From Ferrimonas gelatinilytica (lineage in GTDB: Bacteria > Pseudomonadota > Gammaproteobacteria > Enterobacterales > Shewanellaceae), in assembly GCF_039544205.1 (NCBI RefSeq), contig NZ_BAABLF010000008.1, positions 62,001 through 126,000 on the forward strand: a stretch of 64,000 nt of DNA, in the 5' to 3' direction. Shown here in pieces: positions 8,225 to 16,115 of this stretch. The notes beneath the pieces were generated by a model. It had not been told where the DNA came from. It ran no database searches and saw only the letters and a program-made list of their open reading frames with translations. The position numbers and the translations under genes are program-made. Each line of letters begins with the position of its first letter. The stretch's first letter is position 1.

Positions 8225-9154
8225 ATGATGTTTTTTGAAGGGTCAGAAAAAAAAGTTGAGGCCGTACTCGAACCCGGTCAGCCCTCTCTGCGACAGCTGG
8301 GACGCCCCTTCTGGGCCAAAATTGTTGCCCAGGCCAATGCCGAGATCCTCTCCTCTGTCCACAATGACTGCTGCGACGCCTACCTGCTGTCGGAGTCGAG
8401 CCTCTTTGTCTGGGACGATCGCTTCCTGATGCTGACCTGTGGCACCACCACCCTGGTGCATGCGGTCACCGAGTTTCTGACGCACTTCAGCCAGGACCGT
8501 CTGGCGATGCTCACCTACCAGCGCAAAAATGAGTACCAGGCTCATCTGCAGAAAAGCTGCTTCAGCGACGATTTGGCGTCGCTGGCACCACACCTGCAAG
8601 GCCAGGCCTGGCGCTTCGGGCATCTGGACGGCCACCATAACTACCTGTTCCACCTTGAGCGCCCCTATCAGCCCGCCGCTGATGACGCCACCGGTGAGCT
8701 GCTGATGTACCACATCGCCGGAGAAAATGCCGATTACCTGCGCAGCGATCAACAGACGCTGGATGGGATCCGGGAACGTTTCAATTGGGAACAACTGCTG
8801 CCGGGCTTCCAACTGGACGACTTCCTGTTCCAGCCCTTCGGCTATTCGATGAACGGGATCCGCGATGATCGCTATGTCACCGTCCACATCACCCCGCAGG
8901 AGGAGAGCTCCTACGTCAGCTTCGAGTCCAACCTGCCGGTTGAGGAGCTGGTGCCGATCTTCAACGCCCTGCTGAAGGTACTGCAGCCCCAGAGTTACGA
9001 CCTGATCAGCTTTAACATGGCCTGCGATCTCGCTCACCGGCCCGAAGCGATCCGCATCGATCACGCCGAGCAATCCCTGGCCAACGGCTACCGTATGGCC
9101 TTTGAACACTACCTTTTGCCCGGGCACGAGGTCAGGGCCGCAGATCAGCTGTAA
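8225..9154 (+). CDS. S-adenosylmethionine decarboxylase proenzyme, eukaryotic type
   Basis: This enzyme decarboxylates S-adenosylmethionine to give the aminopropyl donor for spermidine. The sequence follows the eukaryotic (human AMD1-like) enzyme, not E. coli SpeD: FFEGSEK at the N terminus, the self-cleavage site LLSESSLFV (cut at Glu57|Ser58, Ser58 becoming pyruvoyl), TCGTT with Cys72, and GYSMNG…VHITP with Ser208 and His221, then SYVSFESNL. At 310 aa it is slightly shorter than the human protein. The start is the first of two adjacent ATGs, with GGGAG upstream. No spermidine synthase gene is in the window. The gene is convergent with a diguanylate cyclase. Confidence 0.92.
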   Translation: MMFFEGSEKKVEAVLEPGQPSLRQLGRPFWAKIVAQANAEILSSVHNDCCDAYLLSESSLFVWDDRFLMLTCGTTTLVHAVTEFLTHFSQDRLAMLTYQRKNEYQAHLQKSCFSDDLASLAPHLQGQAWRFGHLDGHHNYLFHLERPYQPAADDATGELLMYHIAGENADYLRSDQQTLDGIRERFNWEQLLPGFQLDDFLFQPFGYSMNGIRDDRYVTVHITPQEESSYVSFESNLPVEELVPIFNALLKVLQPQSYDLISFNMACDLAHRPEAIRIDHAEQSLANGYRMAFEHYLLPGHEVRAADQL

Positions 9155-9159
9155 CCCTC

Positions 9160-10692
9160 CTAGATAACAGGATCCTCGTAAATTTCTGGTTGCCACAGTT
9201 GCCAGCAGTGATCGGGATCCTGTTTCGCTCCATGTAGGGCACTCTCCGCCCGCTCCATCATGTCGCTCAGATGCAACTCCTCGACGCCGGGATCCACCCC
9301 CGGGGGAACCAGCGCCACGCCGATGCTGAGGCGGATCGGACGCTTCTGTCCATCCCGCTGGGGCAGGCCGGCCACTTTCTGTTCGATATGCTCCAACAAA
9401 CTGTGCAGCTGTGCCTCGTCCAGCTCCGTGAGCACAAGGGCAAACTCGTCACCTCCGTAACGGGCTGCCATCTCGCCGCCCCGCCGGCTGGTGGATTTAA
9501 GCAGTCGGGAGAGACGCACCAGCACCAGGTCTCCCTGCCCGTACCCCTGGTCCTCATTGAACTCCTGGAACTGCTCGATATCCAGCAGCAGCAGAGCCAG
9601 GCCCCGACGGTAGCGCCTCAACCGACGCCACTCGTGGGACAGAAAGGACTCCAGCGCCGTTCGATTCGGCAGCCCGGTGAGAGGATCGGTACGCTCCAGC
9701 GACACCATACGCTCTCGCTGTACCGTCAGCATCCGCATCAATCCATTAAACACCTTCGCCAGTTGATGAAACTCCTGAAGGCGAACCCGGCTGTTGACGG
9801 AACGAAACTGCTGGTGCCGCTCCATCGCCCGGATCGCCGCCACCCCATGCTCCATCGGCAGAACCAGCAATCGCCACAGCATCAGCAGGACCAGCAAGGA
9901 GAGCAGCACAATGGCCCCCAAGGCTATCCACTCATCCCGCCCGCCCCAGCTTGGTGGCTGGGCCAGGTGACGCATCGAGATCACGGCTGCGGGCTGGTCC
10001 AGCGCATCCATCACCAGTACCTGGCGCTCGCTCACGGGTTTGATGACCGCTTCGGGCCGGTCAAGGCGCTCCAGCTCGCCGTCGTCGAGGGTGGCGCTTC
10101 TGAGGGTCAACGCCATCCCGCTGCGGGCCTGGATAAAGTCGATGAGCTTGGGATCCAGGCGCCGAACCAGCACCAGGAAGCCATAACCACAATCCTCACC
10201 GCTGCTCCGGCAAACCGAGGCAGCGCTGTAGAAATAGAGCTGCCCCTTCTGCCGCAATAAGCCGCTACGACTGCGAGGTCGCTGGGGATGCAGGGTGGGC
10301 ATCAAACGGGCACGACGGTAGGCCTCCTGGCTCTCCATCAGGTCCCGCATCACACCACTGAAACGCTGCACCAACCTCAGCTCCAGGGCGCTGTTGAAAA
10401 CGTAGATCCCATCCAGGAAGGGGATCTCGGCCACCACCTGCTCAGGGCGCTGTCCCGCCGCCAGTGTCGTCGCCAGCCGGTCCGACTGCGCCAGCTCCTG
10501 GGTCAGGCTTTCCAGTCCCTCCACCCGCCCCTCCAGCAGGAACTCCACCTGCGCCATCTCCTGACGCTGCACTGTCAGAACCTGCCGCTCCACGTAGGGG
10601 ATCAGAACCCAGGCACGCACCGCCAGGTAACTGGAAAAGAGCAACAGCGCCAGCAGCGCGGTAACGATTAAGGATAACTGTCTCAGGGTCAT
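9160..10692 (-). CDS. Membrane diguanylate cyclase (GGDEF) with periplasmic sensor
   Basis: The 510-aa protein makes cyclic di-GMP from two GTP. An N-terminal TM helix (about residues 5–28) and a second one (about 245–270) flank a periplasmic sensor region of roughly 215 aa. A HAMP-like linker leads to the GGDEF domain, with the intact catalytic motif RYGGDEF at 413–417. The inhibitory I-site, normally RxxD just before it, reads RGGE here, so product inhibition may be weak. The start at 10692 is set by AGGAGG six bases upstream. The sensed signal is unknown, and no phosphodiesterase is adjacent. Confidence 0.9.
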   Translation of the reverse strand: MTLRQLSLIVTALLALLLFSSYLAVRAWVLIPYVERQVLTVQRQEMAQVEFLLEGRVEGLESLTQELAQSDRLATTLAAGQRPEQVVAEIPFLDGIYVFNSALELRLVQRFSGVMRDLMESQEAYRRARLMPTLHPQRPRSRSGLLRQKGQLYFYSAASVCRSSGEDCGYGFLVLVRRLDPKLIDFIQARSGMALTLRSATLDDGELERLDRPEAVIKPVSERQVLVMDALDQPAAVISMRHLAQPPSWGGRDEWIALGAIVLLSLLVLLMLWRLLVLPMEHGVAAIRAMERHQQFRSVNSRVRLQEFHQLAKVFNGLMRMLTVQRERMVSLERTDPLTGLPNRTALESFLSHEWRRLRRYRRGLALLLLDIEQFQEFNEDQGYGQGDLVLVRLSRLLKSTSRRGGEMAARYGGDEFALVLTELDEAQLHSLLEHIEQKVAGLPQRDGQKRPIRLSIGVALVPPGVDPGVEELHLSDMMERAESALHGAKQDPDHCWQLWQPEIYEDPVI

Positions 10693-10906
10693 GCCGGCCT
10701 CCTCGCCCACAAGTGTGGCACGACGACACTAAGTTGCCTGTCGATTGCCACAGCACAGGCTCCGCCACGCCCCCGGCCTAAGCCCTGGGCGGAGCAAACC
10801 GCCTGTTCCACTCTAAGGATGCCATGACCACCGTAACGCTTTGCCTTTTTTGTGAATTTTTTGATCTTATCGAGATCCGTGGGTGATCACGGTAACCGGT
10901 AATCAA

Positions 10907-10940
10907 ACAAAAAGCGCTGCACGAAAAACGGTGCAGCGCC
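10907..10940 (-). terminator. Intrinsic terminator of btuB
   Basis: A 9-bp stem (10914–10922 with 10931–10939) is followed on the − strand by a run of Ts, just downstream of the btuB stop codon. Confidence 0.85.
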
Positions 10941-10988
10941 AAGGAGCAGTGGGAGACGATTGGCCGTCGCAGGTCGCGGAATGCAGGC

Positions 10989-12929
10989 TCAGAACCGGTA
11001 GCTGACCTGGCCCGATAGGCTGCGCCCCTGTCCCGGATAGTCACCGCCGGAGAAGGTATCGGCGATGGTCAGGTAGGTCTCATCAAACAGGTTCTCCACC
11101 CGCAGCCTGAACACCCAGGCCTCATCGAGGTGATAGCTTGCTGCCGCGCTCACCAGAAAATAGGGATCCAGCTCCACACTGTTGGCCGCATCACCGTAAC
11201 GGCTGCCGCGGTAGACCAGGTTTGCGCTCACGTTGATCCGCTGCCAGTTGGCATTCAGCGCCCATTTGCCATTGTGACGGGCACTGGAGACCAGTTGCTT
11301 ACCGCTGTCGCGATCCTCACTGTCACGCCAGCTGTAGCTCAATTGGTGCTCGACCGGGCCGGTCACAAAGGTCACTTCCATCTCGACACCGTCGATGACA
11401 GCGTGTCCCAGGTTTTCCGGCCGGTTGCTGGCGAGGTCAAACTGGATCAGATCCTCCGCCTTCTGGCGAAATCCACCCAGGCGCCAGTCTGCACCAATCC
11501 AGCTGGCCTCCAATGCCAGCTCCCAGTTATCGGAGGACTCGGGACGCAGATCCGGGTTGCTGAACCCCGGGTAGTAGAGGTCGTAGAAGCTTGGGGCTCG
11601 AAAAGCGGTCCCCACCATCGCCACCAGAGAAACCTGCCCCGAAGCGGCCCAGCGTCCCCCCAGCTGCCAGGTGTTGTGGCGGCCAAACTGCGCGTTGTCA
11701 TCACTGCGCACGCTGGCTTCTGCACTGTGCCCGTCCTGCTCCCAGCGGCCTAGGGCGAACAGGCCGGTGTTATCCCGGTTCAAACTGCCCTCGTCGAAGG
11801 GCAAGGGGGTGCCGGTGAACCAGTCCAGGTAGCGGGAGTCGCCGCGCAGCGACTCCCGGCGCCAGTCCGCCCCGCCGGACAGGCTAACGCTGTCACTCAC
11901 CCGGTAGCGGTTGAGCCAGGCCAGGTTGTGCTGACGCAGATGGGCACGATCCGGTGCCGTTTGGCGGCCGCCGTTGTCGAGATAGTCGTAGCTTTGGCTG
12001 TCACTGACCTGGGCCTGCAGTTGACTTTGCCAGTGCTCCCCCTGGTAACGCGCCTCCAACTGCAGATCCAGACTTTCTATCCAGTTCTCTTTACGTTCAC
12101 GACGATCCGGCATGCCCCAGGCCGGATTGCCCAAGCTCGAGTTATCGTACTGACTGACGTTCTCGAACCAACGCAGGGCGCCATACAGCGCCACCCGTTC
12201 CGCCACCGGATTCGCGTAGGAGAGCAACGCACTTTTGCCGGTAAATCCATGGCGGTCACCGTCATTGACCCCGGGTACGGGGTGGACGTTGTACCCGGCC
12301 TCATCCTCGTAGGCCAACACCGCCTTGAGCGTTCCCCCGGCCAGGGACTGCTGATGGCGTGCGCTCGCCTCTATCCGCTCGAAGCTGCCGGCTCCCAGGG
12401 TCAACGCCGTGCCCTCGGCACCGTCCCGGGTGATGATGTTAATCACGCCACTCATCGCCTCGGAGCCGTACAGGGAGGCCCGGGCTCCGCGAATAAATTC
12501 GATACGCTCGATCTGAGCCAGCGGAAAGGCATTGATGTTCACCGGGCCGATGGCTCCGGAGGCGATTCGCATCCCGTCGATCAACACCAGCGTCTGGGCA
12601 CTGGTGGCCCCCCGTACCGACACGGTGGCATTCTGGCCACGGCCGCCATACTGGTTGATCGAGACGCTGGGCAGTGTCCGCAGCACCTCCGCCAAACTTT
12701 TCGCCTGAAGCCGGTCTAGGTCTGCACGATCGATCACCGTGATCGGCGCCAACACCGACTCCGGAGCCTGGGCAAAGCGGTCGCCGGTCACCACCATACG
12801 TTCGATGGGGCTGGACTCTGCCTCGGCGTTCTTGGCCGAAGAGCGGCCTGACTCTGCCGCTTGCAGGGGGGCGCAGAGCGCCATGGGGAGCACAGCCAAA
12901 AGGGCTGCAGAGGGAAAAACACGGTTCAT
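10989..12929 (-). CDS. btuB: TonB-dependent vitamin B12 outer-membrane receptor BtuB
   Basis: This is a 646-aa outer-membrane channel for cobalamin driven by TonB. A signal peptide (ending CAPLQA) is followed by a TonB box (MVVTGDR), a plug domain (about 60–165, with PSVSINQYGGRGQ and VLIDGMR) and a 22-strand barrel ending in SYRF. Its length is close to E. coli BtuB (614 aa). The cobalamin riboswitch directly upstream supports the substrate. AGGA precedes the ATG. The inner-membrane BtuCDF importer is not in the window. Confidence 0.92.
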   Translation of the reverse strand: MNRVFPSAALLAVLPMALCAPLQAAESGRSSAKNAEAESSPIERMVVTGDRFAQAPESVLAPITVIDRADLDRLQAKSLAEVLRTLPSVSINQYGGRGQNATVSVRGATSAQTLVLIDGMRIASGAIGPVNINAFPLAQIERIEFIRGARASLYGSEAMSGVINIITRDGAEGTALTLGAGSFERIEASARHQQSLAGGTLKAVLAYEDEAGYNVHPVPGVNDGDRHGFTGKSALLSYANPVAERVALYGALRWFENVSQYDNSSLGNPAWGMPDRRERKENWIESLDLQLEARYQGEHWQSQLQAQVSDSQSYDYLDNGGRQTAPDRAHLRQHNLAWLNRYRVSDSVSLSGGADWRRESLRGDSRYLDWFTGTPLPFDEGSLNRDNTGLFALGRWEQDGHSAEASVRSDDNAQFGRHNTWQLGGRWAASGQVSLVAMVGTAFRAPSFYDLYYPGFSNPDLRPESSDNWELALEASWIGADWRLGGFRQKAEDLIQFDLASNRPENLGHAVIDGVEMEVTFVTGPVEHQLSYSWRDSEDRDSGKQLVSSARHNGKWALNANWQRINVSANLVYRGSRYGDAANSVELDPYFLVSAAASYHLDEAWVFRLRVENLFDETYLTIADTFSGGDYPGQGRSLSGQVSYRF

Positions 12930-12953
12930 TCGTTGTTCCTAGTTCGCGTAGGT

Positions 12954-13050
12954 GACAACAGCGAAGGAGATCGGACTGATGGCCTCAATGACCAATTACC
13001 GTTGCGCGCCAGTTCCGGAGTTACACCGGATTCATCCTTTCGCTGTCATG
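12954..13050 (-). promoter_or_regulatory. Cobalamin riboswitch controlling btuB
   Basis: On the − strand the conserved core is present: AATCCGGTG…CTCCGGAACTG, then the CGCGCAACGGTAA kissing-loop hairpin (compare GCTGACGCGCAGCGGTAA in E. coli btuB), and a degenerate B12 box (CAGTCCGATCTCC). P1/P2 closes ACAGCGAA (13040–13046 side) with TTCGCTGT (12958–12965 side). The whole element spans only about 95 nt, so the peripheral helices of the long class are missing. It ends about 25 nt before the btuB start codon, so translational control is likely. Confidence 0.8.
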
Positions 13051-13082
13051 GCTTCCATGCCCGTCAGGGGCAGGGGTTTCCG

Positions 13083-13625
13083 TCAGTAACTCTGACTGAC
13101 GAAGGGGGTTTCCTCCTGCCCCAACTGCGCCTTGAGGCGCACGGTCAGGCAGAAGAAGTAGTTGGTCAGCAGGTTACAGAGACGCAGGAGACGTTCATGG
13201 ACCTCAAGGCCCTCCGCCTCACAGCGAACCAGCTGACGTATGCATTTTTTGGCGCCACTGCGGCACAGGTGCAGGGCCATCACCCCCGGTGATCCTGTCG
13301 GCAGCACGAATCCTCCCACAGTACCAAAAGCATGGTGGTGGTCGTAGCGCGCCTTGAGCCAGGTCAGGTCTGCCTCCTGCACCGCCAGCCTGCCCCGTAC
13401 CGACCCGTTGAGGTGGTACACCAGCGTCTGGATCCGTTCCAGCTCCGGCTGCAGCTCCTCCAGGAGCGCCGTCTCGGATGCCAGCTCCTGGCTCAGAAGT
13501 GCCCGGGCAAACCCCACTTGGGAGCAGAGCTCATCGCTTTGCACCTCGAAGTCGGTGCTCGGACCGCGTTCGAAGATGAAGGGGTAGCAAAGCTCCCGCT
13601 TGTCGCCACTGAGACGCCTTGGCAT
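13083..13625 (-). CDS. PduO-like cob(I)alamin adenosyltransferase, N terminus divergent
   Basis: The 180-aa protein matches the C-terminal two thirds of PduO/MMAB-type ATP:cob(I)alamin adenosyltransferases: SDELCSQVGFARAL, then FVLPTGSPGVMALHLCR, which in the family carries the ATP- and B12-contacting residues, and a final LCNLLTNYFF helix. The usual N-terminal ATP-binding loop (T-x-x-GDxGxT) is not seen; the N terminus instead reads MPRRLSGDKRELC. The family's Arg-Arg pair after the LHxxR motif reads Lys-Lys. The ATG overlaps the stop of the upstream membrane gene by one base (TGATG), so translation is coupled. It may be an active variant or a B12-binding accessory protein. Confidence 0.7.
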   Translation of the reverse strand: MPRRLSGDKRELCYPFIFERGPSTDFEVQSDELCSQVGFARALLSQELASETALLEELQPELERIQTLVYHLNGSVRGRLAVQEADLTWLKARYDHHHAFGTVGGFVLPTGSPGVMALHLCRSGAKKCIRQLVRCEAEGLEVHERLLRLCNLLTNYFFCLTVRLKAQLGQEETPFVSQSY

Positions 13626-14134
13626 CAGTGCTGTGCCAGCCCTGGGTAGCGGCGACTCAGCAGTGCGTAACCGCCGAACAACACGGCACTGAATAGCCAG
13701 GTGCTGGCCAGATCGTGCTGCATAAAGGGCAGGCCCATCACCCAGCACTGCACCAGTCCCTCCCAGCTGTGCGGGTAGAAATCGGTGACCGCCCACATGC
13801 CAGTGTTAGTAATGAAGAAGAACTGGACGCTGCTGAATACCCCGGCCAGGGCGATCGTCGCGACGCTACGTTGCTGACGCAACAGCATGCCGATACCGGC
13901 GGTGATGGCGGTGGCCAGGTAAACAAACAGCATGGTTTCGTGCAGGCCGATCACCAAGTCGCCCAGCAGCATCGCCACCAGCGGCACCGTGAGAGCCAGG
14001 CGTTTACTGGTAAACATCGCCCCGGCAAACAGACCCATGGCGGCAACGGGCGTAAAGTTGAACGGATGCGGCAGTACCCGGTACAGCGCACACAGGGCTA
14101 TCATGACCAGGACCGCTATAACTTTATTATTCAT
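13625..14134 (-). CDS. Integral membrane protein, DUF6580-like, B12-linked
   Basis: The 169-aa protein has five or six TM helices. The segment RVLPHPFNFTPVAAMGLFAGA near the N terminus matches what I know of the DUF6580 family, which resembles small-solute S components. It is co-transcribed and translationally coupled with the PduO-like adenosyltransferase, so a role in cobalamin or precursor uptake is a reasonable inference, not shown. The ATG at 14134 has GGAG upstream; the longer frame has no membrane signal. A possible second cobalamin-riboswitch-like leader precedes it (see findings). Confidence 0.65.
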   Translation of the reverse strand: MNNKVIAVLVMIALCALYRVLPHPFNFTPVAAMGLFAGAMFTSKRLALTVPLVAMLLGDLVIGLHETMLFVYLATAITAGIGMLLRQQRSVATIALAGVFSSVQFFFITNTGMWAVTDFYPHSWEGLVQCWVMGLPFMQHDLASTWLFSAVLFGGYALLSRRYPGLAQH

Positions 14135-14265
14135 GAGTTTCTCCGGAGTTCTTCCCCGTCGGATACACTTGGGGCCGGACAAGGATACTGCGTTGCGAGC
14201 CGCAGTTCCAGCTGGACGGCTAGAAATCTTAACGTCCACATAACCCACAGTTAGCAGAGAACACC

Positions 14266-14619
14266 ATGCCCCATCTCAGACTCGAATACGCCCAATCTCT
14301 GGAGCACCAAAGCGACATCGCCACCCTGGTCACACAGCTGCATCTTGCCGCGCTGGCCACGGGAGCGTTCCAGGCAGAAAACATCAAGGTCCGTGCCCTG
14401 CCCTGTCCCCACTACAGCACCGGTGGCCGTCAGGTGCCCAGTGCCCACCTGGAGGTTAAGATCCTGCCTGGGCGTCCGCCAGAGCAGCTGCGCCATATCA
14501 GCCGTCACCTGCTGGACTGCCTGATTGCGCTGCTGCCCGAGGGGACCGAGTTGAGCGTCAACGTGTGCGATCTGGCAAAGCACGGCTACAGCAAACAGCG
14601 GGGCCAAAGCCGGGCTTGA
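14266..14619 (+). CDS. 5-carboxymethyl-2-hydroxymuconate isomerase-like tautomerase
   Basis: The 117-aa protein belongs to the CHMI (HpaF-like) branch of the tautomerase superfamily. It begins Met-Pro, so after Met removal Pro1 can be the catalytic base, as in this superfamily. The family's length and ending (DLAKHGYSK) fit. CHMI works in homoprotocatechuate breakdown, but no other hpa genes are nearby, so the physiological substrate may differ. It is divergent from the B12 membrane gene. Confidence 0.75.
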   Translation: MPHLRLEYAQSLEHQSDIATLVTQLHLAALATGAFQAENIKVRALPCPHYSTGGRQVPSAHLEVKILPGRPPEQLRHISRHLLDCLIALLPEGTELSVNVCDLAKHGYSKQRGQSRA

Positions 14620-14745
14620 ATGGCCGTGGGTAGCCCCCAGCCCTTGAGGCTGACGCACAAACCTTGCACGAACGCCTCTTCGCCCCTTGCCGATGGGTAC
14701 AAAGGGGGTAAGTATTGAACCATCGCTGACTGTTGGAGTGTCGCT

Positions 14746-15375
14746 ATGGATCTGGAATTAACCCTCAACGAAGCCCGGGTGATCGGCTGCATGCTGGAAA
14801 AGGAGACGACCACCCCGGATCTCTATCCTCTTACCCTTAACGCCCTGAGAAGTGCCTGCAACCAGAAGAGTAACCGTGACCCGGTGCTCGCCCTGTCCGA
14901 AGGTGAGGTTCAACATACCCTCAACCAACTCAGGGATAAGCGCCTGATCCAGGAGGAGGGTGGCAGCCGCGCCAGCAAGTACAAGCATCGCTTCTGCAAC
15001 ACCGCCTTTGGCGGGCTCCAGCTAACGCCCCAGGAGCGGGGCATTGTCTGTGTCCTCCTGCTGCGCGGCCCGCAGACACCGGGCGAGTTGCGTGCCCGCA
15101 CTCAGCGTTTATGCGAATTTAACAATGTCGGTGAGGTGGAGGCGGTACTCAACACCATGGCGGAAAAGGGCTTTGTGGTGCAACTACCCCGGGAGGCGGG
15201 CAAGCGTGAGAGCCGTTACGCCCACCTGTTCTCCGGCGCTGTTGCCTCAGTCACCACCGCCGACGTCGTCGCCGATGATAAAGCCCGGCTGCTCAGCCTG
15301 GAGCAGGAGAACCGGGTGCTTAAGGCCGAGATCGCCCGCCTGCAGGCGCAGCTCGCGGCCTACCGGTCACAATAG
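14746..15375 (+). CDS. yceH: UPF0502 protein YceH
   Basis: The 209-aa protein is a DUF480/YceH family member. It starts MDLELTLNEARVIGCMLEKE, followed by YPLTLNALRSACNQKSNR, the family signature. Two winged-helix-like domains (about 1–85 and 90–170) are followed by a short C-terminal coiled coil (SLEQENRVLKAEIARLQAQL). The biochemical role of YceH is not established. It is a single gene ended by a strong terminator. Confidence 0.9.
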   Translation: MDLELTLNEARVIGCMLEKETTTPDLYPLTLNALRSACNQKSNRDPVLALSEGEVQHTLNQLRDKRLIQEEGGSRASKYKHRFCNTAFGGLQLTPQERGIVCVLLLRGPQTPGELRARTQRLCEFNNVGEVEAVLNTMAEKGFVVQLPREAGKRESRYAHLFSGAVASVTTADVVADDKARLLSLEQENRVLKAEIARLQAQLAAYRSQ

Positions 15376-15407
15376 GGTCCCCAAAGTGGCCCGAAAGGCG
15401 CGCACAG

Positions 15408-15433
15408 AAAAAGGGAGCTCAGGCTCCCTTTTT
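15408..15433 (+). terminator. Intrinsic terminator of yceH
   Basis: AAAAAGGGAGC (15408–15418) pairs with GCTCCCTTTTT (15423–15433) across a 4-nt loop, with the T run included. It sits 33 bp after the yceH stop and could also act on the − strand. Confidence 0.85.
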
Positions 15434-15461
15434 CGTTGATTCATCCCCCGGCGCAGCCGGG

Positions 15462-15704
15462 TTAGAGCAGTTGGCGGCGGAACCGATGGCACTCGGCCCA
15501 AAACAGGCTCAGCCATAAGCGGCGCAGGTGCCGACGGATCCTCAGGCCATACGCAGGCAGCTTTATTTTGAATCCCAGCACCACGGTCAGGTGACCACAG
15601 AACGCCAGAAAATAGAGCAACCAGGGCTGTTGTACGATCAAGGCCAGAGGAAGACTAATCAGGATAAGGCCCCAGCCGAAAAATTTCAGTGTTTGATTTA
15701 ACAT
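15462..15704 (-). CDS. Small membrane protein, unknown function
   Basis: The 80-aa product has two hydrophobic helices (about 8–25 and 28–45) and a strongly basic C-terminal tail (RIRRHLRRLW…RFRRQLL) that should face the cytoplasm. The ATG at 15704 has GGAG upstream and is preferred over a TTG two codons earlier. No family is recognised. An unexplained structured stretch lies upstream (15950–16110). Confidence 0.5.
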   Translation of the reverse strand: MLNQTLKFFGWGLILISLPLALIVQQPWLLYFLAFCGHLTVVLGFKIKLPAYGLRIRRHLRRLWLSLFWAECHRFRRQLL

Positions 15705-16115
15705 GGTCAAGCTCCAAATCAGACAAAAGGCTTAACCGGCGCCGGCATCGCATCGGGCGATGACGTTATTGCATGCTCACTAAATTTAGCCCCGCCCCAG
15801 GCCACTTCCACCGAACTAACAACCATGAAATGGAAAGTTTTTCCGATGTTTTAAGGGGGGAGTGAAACAAGATCCACTAATCAGGAAGTTAGGAAAAATA
15901 AGGGAAATGTTCGCTTTTAAGAAAGTAAAATCGAATATTTTTGTCATTATGAGCGAGGATACCGAAGCCGTCGGTAACAGTGACCTCGCCTCGGGGTCCA
16001 GCGAGGGACTGACAACAGGGAATACACGATGTGAAGTCGAGGAACGAGGAGGAACTTTGCCAGGGCAGAGGACGATAAAGCTGCCCTGCAGATGACCGAA
16101 GGGAGAGCCTGGCGG
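15705..16115. other. Intergenic stretch with strong inverted repeats
   Basis: The first half (to about 15950) is AT-rich with no gene. From 15953 on lie GCGAGG (15953–15958), ACCGA/TCGGT (15961–15975), CCTCGC (15984–15989), a second GCGAGG (16001–16006), and CAGGGCAG (16061–16068) with CTGCCCTG (16081–16088). CCTCGC can pair with either GCGAGG. Read on +, about seven GGA motifs occur here. It may be a structured RNA; no T-tract terminator is visible on either strand. Confidence 0.35.

Noticed and set aside
8043..8228. 61-codon frame in the AdoMetDC leader, considered as a regulatory upstream ORF
   Set aside because: Its ATG overlaps the −10 hexamer, so it would not be on the transcript.
10714..10737. 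Sigma-54 promoter (TGGCACG … TTGCC)
   Set aside because: The spacing between the two elements is far longer than a −24/−12 promoter allows.
15862..16095. 77-codon frame on + in the structured intergenic stretch
   Set aside because: No ribosome site or family; composition follows the inverted repeats.
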